NCBI RefSeq assembly: GCF_017873815.1
Contig: NZ_JAGGKQ010000017.1
Coordinates: forward strand, 1-64,000
Length of the DNA stretch: 64,000 bases
Direction of reading: 5' to 3'
Source of the DNA: Halorubrum alkaliphilum
GTDB taxonomy: Archaea > Halobacteriota > Halobacteria > Halobacteriales > Haloferacaceae
Position numbers and translations under genes: made by a program. Shown here in pieces: positions 15,438-22,533 of the stretch; the stretch's first letter is position 1, and every line of letters starts with the position of its first letter. The notes under the pieces are model-generated. The model was not told the origin of the DNA and searched no databases. It saw only the letters and a list, made by a program, of their open reading frames with translations.

Positions 15438-17397
15438 CGAAGAACAACAGATATCCGTCGGGGTCGATCAGGAGTACGAAGACGACGTTTCGCTCCCGGT
15501 AGTAGAACTTCTCACCGGTCGAGGATTTATAACGGGTAAGTCCGGGTCCGGAAAAAGTAACACTGCCTCTGTCGTTGCCGAGAAGCTGCTCGATTCCGCG
15601 TTTGGACTTCTCATCGTCGACGTAGACGGCGAATATTATGGTTTAAAAGAGGAGTACGAGATCCTCCACGCTGGCGCGGACGACGAGTGCGACATCGTCG
15701 TCTCGCCCGAGCACGCCGAGAAGATCGCGACGCTCGCCTTGGAACAGAACGTGCCGATCATTCTCGACGTCTCCGGCTATCTGGAGGAGGAGACGGCCAA
15801 CGAGCTCCTGCTCGAAGTCGTCAAACAGCTGTTCGCGAAGGAGAAACGGTTGAAAAAGCCGTTCCTGCTCGTCATCGAGGAGTGTCACGAGTACATCCCC
15901 GAGGGCGGCGGGATGAACGAGACGGGTAAGATGCTGATAAAGGTCGGCAAACGCGGGCGGAAACACGGCCTCGGGATCGTCGGGATCAGCCAGCGCCCGG
16001 CCGACGTCAAAAAGGACTTCATCACGCAGTGTGACTGGCTCTGCTGGCACCGGCTCACGTGGGACAACGACACGAAGGTCGTCGGGCGCATCCTCGGCTC
16101 GAAGTACGCGAGCGCGGTCGAAGACCTAGGCGACGGCGAGGCCTTTTTAATGACCGACTGGGACGAGTCGATCCGTCGGATCCAGTTCCATCGCAAACGG
16201 ACCTTCGACGCGGGCGCGACGCCGGGGCTCGACGACTTCGAGCGCCCGGAGCTCAAGTCGGTCTCCAGCGACCTCGTCGGAGAGCTTCAGTCGATCTCCG
16301 ACGAGCAAGAGCGTCACGAGTCGGAGCTCGCCGACCTCCGACAGGAGCTGGAAAAGAAGGACCAGCGGATCCGCCAGCTCGAACGCGAGTTGGAGGACGC
16401 CCGGGACCTGAGCGACATGGCCGACCAGTTCGCACAGGCGATGCTCGGCAAGGCCGAGGCTCCCTATCGCGGTGGGGGCGGACGGTCGGTCGCGTCGGCG
16501 AACCGCCGCGAACAGGCCGGGATCGACGACTACGACGTTGCGGTCGCGAAAACCGAGGGCGAGTCCCCGGACCCCGCCGAAACCGATGACCCCGGCGATG
16601 GGGGTGACGGAGGCGGAGAGAGCGGTGACGGAACCGACGTATCGAGCGACGAGGCTACGGACGACGGCGACGCGGCCGGGAGATCCGGCGACGACGGGGA
16701 GGTCGACTCGCGGAACGCCGGACCCTCCGATGTCGAAGCCTCCGACGTCGAACCCGCCGACGTCGAACCCGCCGACGTCGAACCCTCCGACGTCGACCCC
16801 GTGACGCGCGCGGATGTCGCCGAGGGAGCGCTCCGGTTCGACGACGCGGTCGAACTGGGGACTCGCGAGGCGGTCATCGAGGAGCTTCGCGGGCGGATCG
16901 AGGCGCTCTCCGACCTCTCACGTGGAATGCTCCGACACTACCGTCGCGAGGGCGTCAGCGACCCGGTCGCAGCCCATATCGACGCCGGCGGAGACGGCGA
17001 CGACGAACACGCCTACAGCCGCCACCGACCCATCCGGAAGTCGGGCCTCATCCGGCATGCCGGGCGGGGCCACTACACGTATGCGGTGCCGGACCTGATC
17101 CGTGAGGCGTACGCGGACCGGCTCGACGAGCCGGCCGTCCGCGAGACGGTTCGGGAGGTCGAGACGGCGTTCGTGCCGCCGGCCGAACGCGAGTATCCGC
17201 CGGACGCGGGCCCCGAGGCGGTCGAGGGGAGCGTCGAGGAGGGCAAACGAGCCGTCAAAAGCGGGGCAGAGGGCGGAGTCGGGAGCGTATCCGAAACGAG
17301 CGAGAACGCCGCAGACGACGAAACAACGCCGTACACCGGCGATTTAAGCGAGGCGGCTCGGCGGATCGCGGAGCGGGGTGTCGACGGCGACGAGTAA
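15430..17397 (+). CDS. HerA-like ATPase (DUF87) with coiled coil and acidic linker
   Basis: The product is 655 residues. Residues 1-270 form a HerA/FtsK-type P-loop ATPase: Walker A GKSGSGKS (36-43), Walker B LLVIEECHEY (146-155), and GKRGRKHGLGIVGISQRP. Such ATPases translocate along double-stranded DNA; the partner nuclease NurA is not adjacent, so the exact role is unknown. A coiled coil (~290-330) and a disordered acidic linker with five SDVEP-like repeats lead to a C-terminal domain (~455-580) that looks like a winged helix (HRPIRKSGLIRHAGRGHYTY). By hand count about 35 of the first 73 codons end in A or T, against about 8 of the next 70. The 5' end therefore looks imported with the HNH gene, which overlaps the start. 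Confidence 0.88.
   Translation: MTDEEQQISVGVDQEYEDDVSLPVVELLTGRGFITGKSGSGKSNTASVVAEKLLDSAFGLLIVDVDGEYYGLKEEYEILHAGADDECDIVVSPEHAEKIATLALEQNVPIILDVSGYLEEETANELLLEVVKQLFAKEKRLKKPFLLVIEECHEYIPEGGGMNETGKMLIKVGKRGRKHGLGIVGISQRPADVKKDFITQCDWLCWHRLTWDNDTKVVGRILGSKYASAVEDLGDGEAFLMTDWDESIRRIQFHRKRTFDAGATPGLDDFERPELKSVSSDLVGELQSISDEQERHESELADLRQELEKKDQRIRQLERELEDARDLSDMADQFAQAMLGKAEAPYRGGGGRSVASANRREQAGIDDYDVAVAKTEGESPDPAETDDPGDGGDGGGESGDGTDVSSDEATDDGDAAGRSGDDGEVDSRNAGPSDVEASDVEPADVEPADVEPSDVDPVTRADVAEGALRFDDAVELGTREAVIEELRGRIEALSDLSRGMLRHYRREGVSDPVAAHIDAGGDGDDEHAYSRHRPIRKSGLIRHAGRGHYTYAVPDLIREAYADRLDEPAVRETVREVETAFVPPAEREYPPDAGPEAVEGSVEEGKRAVKSGAEGGVGSVSETSENAADDETTPYTGDLSEAARRIAERGVDGDE
16726..16800. 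repeat. Five 15-bp tandem units in the HerA-like linker
   Basis: Units such as GCCGACGTCGAACCC repeat five times without gaps, encoding (S/A)DVE(P/A) pentapeptides in the disordered linker. The units differ by a few bases at the ends of the array. Confidence 0.9.
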
Positions 17398-17410
17398 GAG
17401 ACTGGAGCGG

Positions 17411-17584
17411 CTACCCGCGATACCAGTGGTCGATCATCACGATAAGGATCAACAGTCCCGGGCCGATACCTGCCGTGTACACGCCGAACACGAACAGGAT
17501 CGCGAACAGCACGACCGTCGAGCCGATCTGTACGGGCGAGTCCTGTTCGCGGAACCAGTCGAGGTAGCGTCCCAGCAGCGACAT
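17411..17584 (-). CDS. Small two-helix membrane protein
   Basis: The 57-residue protein begins SLLGRYLDWFREQDSPVQIG and has two hydrophobic segments, TVVLFAILFVFGVYTAG and GPGLLILIVMIDHWY. Its function is unknown; similar short proteins occur widely in haloarchaea. ATG 17584 gives the cleanest start, with a possible alternative at 17605. It is convergent with the HerA-like gene, 13 bp apart. Confidence 0.65.
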   Translation of the reverse strand: MSLLGRYLDWFREQDSPVQIGSTVVLFAILFVFGVYTAGIGPGLLILIVMIDHWYRG

Positions 17585-17710
17585 GGCTGGACGTGGAACG
17601 GACACGGGCTTAGTTCCCTCGCCTGACGGCCGATCGGCGGGGGACTCACGGGCGAGCCTAACGGGTATTGACGATCGTTTATAAGCGTTCGTCGTGTGGG
17701 ACTGAATATA

Positions 17711-19564
17711 GTGAGTGAGACACTACCGATCATCGCAGCCATTCTCGGGATCGGGATTGCGCTCCAAGTCGTCTCCTCACGACTCAGGGTTCCAAGCGTC
17801 CTCTTTTTGATCCTCGTCGGGGTGTTGCTCGGTCCCGAAGGGCTCGGGTTCATCAGCCTCGACACGTTCGGGGACGGGCTCGGGACGGTCGTCGGGCTCT
17901 CAGTGGCGATCATCGTCTTCGACGGCGGCTTCGATCTCAGGCGCGAGCGGCTGGTCGACGCGCCGAAATCCATCCTCCGAGTGGTGACGATTGGCGCGGC
18001 GATCATGTTCTTCGGAACGGCGCTCGCCGTACAGTTCTTCCTCACCGACGACTGGGGACTCGCGTTCCTGATCGGGGCGCTGTTGATCGCGACCGGTCCG
18101 ACCGTGATAACGCCGATCCTTCAGGTCATCGACGTGCGCGAACACGTCGCCTCGACGCTGGAAGCCGAGGGGATAATCAACGATGTCACCGCGGCGATCC
18201 TCGCGATCGTCGTGTTCGAGACGCTCGTCGTCGGGGTGGGCGATACGGGAACCGTGCTGACCGGGTTCCTCTCGCGGCTCGTGGCCGGTATCGGCGTCGG
18301 CATGGTCGTCGCAACCGTCGTGTACGTCGTGCTCGTCCGGCTGGACGCACCGGGGGCCGACGCGGAACGCACGGTGCGGCTCGTGACGCTCGGCGGCGCG
18401 TTCGTCTCGTACGGGCTCGCGGAGTCGATCGCGCCGGAGACGGGGGTCGCCGCGGCGGCGGCCGCGGGGGTCGCGTTGGGGAACGTCGACCTTCCGCACC
18501 GCGAAGAGGTCGTGAAGTTCGGACGCGACCTCACCCTCGTGGCGCTCTCGTTCGTGTTCATTTCGCTGGCGGCGCTCATCGACTTCGGCGCGCTGGTGAG
18601 CCTCGGGGTCGGCGGGATCGGCGTCGTCATCGCCGTGACGCTCGTGATCCGGCCGCTCGTGATGTTTCTCTCGGCGCGCGAGTCCGTGTTCACTCGGAAC
18701 GAGCGGTACTTTCTGAGCTTCGTGGGACCACGAGGGATCATTCCGGCGTCGGTCGCGACGCTGTTCGCCATCGACCTCCAACAGACCGGAGCGACCGCAG
18801 AGGCGCAGACGCTGGTCGGGGCGGTGTTCCTCGTCATCTTCGTCACGGTGATCCTTCAGGCGGGGCTCGCACGGCAGATAGCGGAGTTCTTCGACGTCCA
18901 ACCGATGAAAACCATCATCATCGGCGGGGGCCGGGTCGGCCGGACCCTCGCCACACGACTGGAGAAACGGGGCGAGAACGTCGTGATCCTCGATCGGGAT
19001 CCGGGAGCGGTCGAGTCGCTCCAGTCCGACGGGCTCCGCGCGAGCGTCGGCGACGGGACCGACACCGGTATTTTGGAGGACCACGGGGCCGAGAACGCGA
19101 AGATGGTCGTCGCGGCGACCGCGAACGACGACACGAACCTGCTCGTCTGTCAGCTCGCACGCAACAAGTTCGACGTCGAGACGGTGATCGGTCGGGTGAA
19201 CGACCCCGACAACGTTCCCGCGTTCGACGCGCTCGACGTGCGCGCCATCGACGTCTCCTCGGCGATGGCGTGGTCGATCGACAACGAGATCGAGCGGCCG
19301 ACGCTCACCCACTGGATGAACCAGCTCGGCGACGGTCACGACGCACAGGAGGTGACGATCACCGCGGAGACGTTCGCGGGGAAGACCGTCCAGCAGATGG
19401 GCTCCCGGATCCCTCAGGGCGTGTTGATCGCCGTCATCGGCCGTGACGACGAGACGTTCGTTCCCCACGGCGACACCGTTCTAGAGGCCGGCGACCGGGT
19501 GACGATCCTCGGCGACGAGGACGACGTCGAAACCGCGATAAAACGGGTCCACCCCCACGACTGA
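17711..19564 (+). CDS. Na+/H+ antiporter (CPA family) with TrkA-N and TrkA-C domains
   Basis: The 617-residue membrane protein combines about 12 transmembrane segments of a NhaP-like sodium/proton exchanger (residues ~1-395; SVAIIVFDGGFDL, ATGPTVITPIL, SFVGPRGIIPASVATLF) with a cytoplasmic NAD-binding TrkA-N domain (IIIGGGRVGRTLATRLEKRG, ~400-520) and a TrkA-C domain at the end. The nucleotide-binding part probably gates transport. GTG 17711 is chosen because the TATA box TTTATAA (17678-17684) would place transcription near 17705; the earlier GTG at 17696 is too close to it. Confidence 0.88.
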   Translation: MSETLPIIAAILGIGIALQVVSSRLRVPSVLFLILVGVLLGPEGLGFISLDTFGDGLGTVVGLSVAIIVFDGGFDLRRERLVDAPKSILRVVTIGAAIMFFGTALAVQFFLTDDWGLAFLIGALLIATGPTVITPILQVIDVREHVASTLEAEGIINDVTAAILAIVVFETLVVGVGDTGTVLTGFLSRLVAGIGVGMVVATVVYVVLVRLDAPGADAERTVRLVTLGGAFVSYGLAESIAPETGVAAAAAAGVALGNVDLPHREEVVKFGRDLTLVALSFVFISLAALIDFGALVSLGVGGIGVVIAVTLVIRPLVMFLSARESVFTRNERYFLSFVGPRGIIPASVATLFAIDLQQTGATAEAQTLVGAVFLVIFVTVILQAGLARQIAEFFDVQPMKTIIIGGGRVGRTLATRLEKRGENVVILDRDPGAVESLQSDGLRASVGDGTDTGILEDHGAENAKMVVAATANDDTNLLVCQLARNKFDVETVIGRVNDPDNVPAFDALDVRAIDVSSAMAWSIDNEIERPTLTHWMNQLGDGHDAQEVTITAETFAGKTVQQMGSRIPQGVLIAVIGRDDETFVPHGDTVLEAGDRVTILGDEDDVETAIKRVHPHD

Positions 19565-19651
19565 CCGATCGATCGTCTCGGGGGAGCAGCACTGGCTCGT
19601 GTCTAACTAGTAAGGCACATCTTTGAGGCCTCCATATCCGGTATGGACGTT

Positions 19652-19668
19652 CGTCGAAAGTTTCGACG
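19652..19668. promoter_or_regulatory. Perfect 8-bp dyad before the APC permease
   Basis: CGTCGAAA-G-TTTCGACG ends 9 nt before GTG 19678. It could be an operator or a hairpin in the mRNA leader that hides the start codon. Confidence 0.4.
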
Positions 19669-19677
19669 TGACCCTAC

Positions 19678-21987
19678 GTGCCAACAGGACTCAAACGTGA
19701 TCTAGGGCTGTTCTCGACGATGGCGATCGCCATCGGTGCGATGGTCGGATCGGGCGTGTTCATTCTTCCCGGCGTGGCGTTCGTCACCGTCGACGGACCG
19801 GCGGTCGTTTTGGCTTTCCTTCTGGCCGGCGTACTGATCCTCCCCGCGGCGTTCAGCGCTTCCGAGATGGCGACGGCGATGCCGGAGGACGGCGGCTCGT
19901 ACGTCTACGTCGAGCGCGGGATGGGGCCCCTTTTAGGCACCATCGCCGGCGTCGGTAACTGGTTCATGCTCTCGTTCAAGGGCGCGTTGGCGCTCGTCGG
20001 CGGCGTCCCGTATCTCGTGTTCGTCGCACCGGGGATCGCCGAGTACATCATCCCCTTTGCCGTGACGCTGGCGGTGTTCTTCACCGTTATAAACGTCGTG
20101 AGTACGAAGAGCGCCGGGAGCCTCCAGTTCGTGATCGTCGGCGTGATGGTCGTCGTGCTCGGCTACTTCATCGTCGGCGGCGTCCCCAATATCGCTCCCG
20201 AACAGACCGCGGGAGCGTTTAACTTCGGGAGCGGGGGGCTGCTCGCCGCGACCGCGCTCGTGTTCATCTCGTATGCGGGCGTGATCAAGATCGCGGCGGT
20301 CGCCGAGGAGGTGAAGGACCCCGGCAAGACGATTCCGCGAGCGATGATCGGATCGCTCGTGCTCACCACCGCCCTGTACGTCGCGGTCGTCTACGTCGCG
20401 ATCGGGATCGTCGATATCCCGGCCGCCATCGAGGCGGGAGAACTCCAGCCCGACGGTGAGGGGCCGATAATGGGACTCGCCGCCGCACAGGTGCTCGGGC
20501 CGATCGGGACGGGTGCCGTCGTCGCGGCCGCACTGTTGGCGCTCGCGTCGACCGCGAACGCCGGGTTGCTGTCGGCGTCCCGGTTCCCGTTCGCGATGGC
20601 CCGTGACGGGCTCGCGCCGCCCGCCTTCGAGACGGTCAGCGACCGGTTCAACACCCCCGTTCTCTCCATCTCGCTGTCCGGCGGGATCATCGTTCTGATG
20701 GTCGTCTTCCTCCCGATCGATCAGGTGGCGAAGTTCGGGAGCGCGTTCCAGATCCTCGTCTTCATCCTCGTGAACCTCGCGTTGATCGGGTTCCGCGAGG
20801 GCGCGGTCGACGACTACGACCCCGTTTTCACCTCGCCGCTGTACCCGTGGATGCAGATCTTCGGGATGGCGAGCGGCCTCCTCGTGCTCACGCAGGTCGG
20901 GCTCGTCCCGTTCGCGGGCGCGGCGCTCATCACCGCGGTCTCCGTCGTGTACTTCTATCTCTACGTCCGGCCGCGGACGGATCGCGAGGGCGCGGCTCGG
21001 ACGGGTGTCCGCCAGAACGTCAGCGAGGCCGCCATCGAGCGCACCAAGGAACTGTTCGGGGAACAGCAGCGCTACGACACGCTGGTCGCGGTCACCGACG
21101 AGACGGCCGACGAGACCAGCGTCGACATGCTCCGTATCGGCATGGATCTCTCCGCCCTGCGTCAGGGTGACGTGACCGTCGGCACGTTCACGGAGGTGCC
21201 ACACCGGGCGTTCACCGCCGGCGACACCACGTCGACGCGCGTCGACGCGCCCGAGTGGGCGCTGAACGCGAGCACGCTCCCCGTCGACGACTCCCGTCCC
21301 GACGGCGGCGTCGCGCAGGTTCCGGACGACGCGGAGACCGCTCGCGGTCTGTCGAGCGTCGACTTCCGAGAGATACGGACCGAGGAGGTCGGTCCCGCAA
21401 TCGTCGAGTACGCCTCCTTCGAGGAGGAGGACTTCGTCGTGCTCGAACGGCGTGTCGAGGAGCTCCACGAGCTGTACGGCGAGGGGCTCAACGAGCACGT
21501 GTTGAAGAACGCGCCGTGTGGCGTGTTGCTCGTCGAGGACCGCGGCTTCGACGGGGCCGACGAGATCGCGGTCGCGACGAACAGCGGGACCTACGATCCG
21601 GTGAAGCTGCTCGTCGCCGACGCCATCGCCGAGGAGACCGGCGCGACGCTGTCGCTGCTCCAGACCGTGCCCGAGGGCGTCTCCGACGAGCGTCGGCAGG
21701 TCGTCCAGGAGTACCACGACGAGCTCCGCCGGGTACTCACGGTCACGACGGACTCGCGGATCCTGGAGACCGACGACCGGATCGAGGGGCTCTCGCGGTT
21801 CGCCGAGTCCGCCGACCTCCTCGTCACGACCACGGAGCGTCGCGGGCTGCGCGGCGCGGTGTTCGGCCGGCCGGGCGACCGCCTCGTCGACAGCGTCGAC
21901 TGTACAGCCGTGATGGTACAGCCGCCGGATACACAGCAGTCCGGGTTCATCCAGCGCGTCCTCCTCGACCGGCTGTTCGGAGGATAG
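19678..21987 (+). CDS. APC-family amino acid permease with C-terminal UspA domains
   Basis: The product is 769 residues. The first ~440 form about 12 transmembrane segments of an amino acid-polyamine-cation transporter, including the substrate-loop motif IAIGAMVGSGVFILPG (residues 17-32) and ISYAGVIKIAAVAEEVKDPGKTIP-type loops. The remaining ~330 cytoplasmic residues contain two UspA-like nucleotide-binding domains (from RYDTLVAVTDE, and from YDPVKLLVADAIAEETG to GRPGDRLVDSVDCTAVMVQP), which may sense ATP or AMP and regulate transport. The substrate is not known. GTG 19678 is the only sensible start for PTGLKRDLGLFSTMAIAIG; no Shine-Dalgarno is obvious, but a 17-nt dyad lies just before it. 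Confidence 0.88.
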   Translation: MPTGLKRDLGLFSTMAIAIGAMVGSGVFILPGVAFVTVDGPAVVLAFLLAGVLILPAAFSASEMATAMPEDGGSYVYVERGMGPLLGTIAGVGNWFMLSFKGALALVGGVPYLVFVAPGIAEYIIPFAVTLAVFFTVINVVSTKSAGSLQFVIVGVMVVVLGYFIVGGVPNIAPEQTAGAFNFGSGGLLAATALVFISYAGVIKIAAVAEEVKDPGKTIPRAMIGSLVLTTALYVAVVYVAIGIVDIPAAIEAGELQPDGEGPIMGLAAAQVLGPIGTGAVVAAALLALASTANAGLLSASRFPFAMARDGLAPPAFETVSDRFNTPVLSISLSGGIIVLMVVFLPIDQVAKFGSAFQILVFILVNLALIGFREGAVDDYDPVFTSPLYPWMQIFGMASGLLVLTQVGLVPFAGAALITAVSVVYFYLYVRPRTDREGAARTGVRQNVSEAAIERTKELFGEQQRYDTLVAVTDETADETSVDMLRIGMDLSALRQGDVTVGTFTEVPHRAFTAGDTTSTRVDAPEWALNASTLPVDDSRPDGGVAQVPDDAETARGLSSVDFREIRTEEVGPAIVEYASFEEEDFVVLERRVEELHELYGEGLNEHVLKNAPCGVLLVEDRGFDGADEIAVATNSGTYDPVKLLVADAIAEETGATLSLLQTVPEGVSDERRQVVQEYHDELRRVLTVTTDSRILETDDRIEGLSRFAESADLLVTTTERRGLRGAVFGRPGDRLVDSVDCTAVMVQPPDTQQSGFIQRVLLDRLFGG

Positions 21988-22032
21988 ATACTCCATCACG
22001 GATCGGTGGGGGCCATCTCCGAAGCCGCAGGC

Positions 22033-22192
22033 GTTTGTTTATACGTGATCGACGGTAGACACCTCCAACGCCCCAGCCGTTCACTTATAAATGGTTGACT
22101 ACGGATCGGCGGGAAACACCTCCAACGCCCCAGCCGCTCGCTTATAAGTTGTTGCTGGCGGATCGACGGCGAACGCCTCCAAAGCCCCAGCC
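22033..22192. repeat. Tandem 57-bp units, copy 1 (each with a TATA-like box)
   Basis: Three units start at 22033 (46 bp, shortened), 22079 (57 bp) and 22136 (57 bp). Each has TTATA(A/C) near its start and ends with a conserved CTCCAA(A/C)GCCCCAGCC block. The same 57-bp periodicity recurs at 37661-37831. The array leads directly into the stem-loop element. Confidence 0.85.
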
Positions 22193-22472
22193 GCGAGGTG
22201 GTCGCACGCTCGCTGTCGTTCGAAAATCGGAGATTTTCGTGATGACGAAAGAGCTTCGCTCTTTCGAACCACGCTCCTCACTCGGTCGCTATCGCTCCCT
22301 CGTTGCGGTGCTTACATCGCCTGCGACCACCTCGCGGCTGCCCCTTTGAGTCCCACCCCGCCCCGCAACCGCACCGCACCTCACGCCTCCCCAGCCTCGC
22401 CGGAACGGCGCTTACAAGCGCCGTTCCGGGCTCCCTCGCGCCGGCGGTGAGCGCCGCGTCGCGGCGCTCACC
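22188..22472. ncRNA. Structured intergenic element, copy 1 (candidate non-coding RNA)
   Basis: A 19-bp perfect stem (CAGCCGCGAGGTGGTCGCA at 22188-22206 with its complement at 22322-22340) encloses a loop holding two extra hairpins, CGAAAATC/GATTTTCG (22221-22239) and CGAAAGAGC/GCTCTTTCG (22246-22266). It also holds a conserved block CCTCACTCGGTCGC...GCTCCCTCG...CTTACATC. Downstream are two further perfect hairpins: CCGGAACGGCGCTT (22400-22429) and GGTGAGCGCCGCG (22446-22472). The stem differs from copy 2 by three compensated base pairs. It lies between the convergent APC permease and trpS genes in a 546-bp region without protein genes. The transcribed strand is unknown, because TTATAA reads as a TATA box both ways. 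Confidence 0.6.
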
Positions 22473-22533
22473 GGGGCGCGCCGACGACAGTGGGAGCGCA
22501 TCGACGAGCAACCGGTCCCGTTCGCGGTCGGGG

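Larger units (their letters stand above)
14732..15648 (+). mobile_element. Putative HNH homing cassette carrying a replacement 5' coding segment
   Basis: The boundaries are inferred from composition. To the left, the GC-rich stranded start of the HerA-like gene ends at codon 24 (about 14731). To the right, the HerA-like gene changes from AT-tolerant to strongly GC-ending codons near codon 73 (about 15648). In between lie a new TATA box, an HNH endonuclease gene and the first 73 codons of the present HerA-like gene. No terminal repeats or target-site duplication were seen. A transposon is therefore unlikely; homing by double-strand-break repair with co-conversion fits better. Confidence 0.55.

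Noticed and set aside
14732-15648. Intein or intron inside the HerA-like gene
   Set aside because: The HNH gene has its own start and stop and overlaps a complete HerA-like frame; no intein splice residues and no bulge-helix-bulge motif were seen.
16726-16800. Functional DNA-binding site array in the HerA-like gene
   Set aside because: The 15-bp units keep the frame and encode a disordered linker; slippage in coding DNA is a simpler explanation.
19933-21999. Minus-strand open frame of 688 codons opposite the APC permease
   Set aside because: It is an antisense shadow; the plus-strand product has transmembrane and UspA features.
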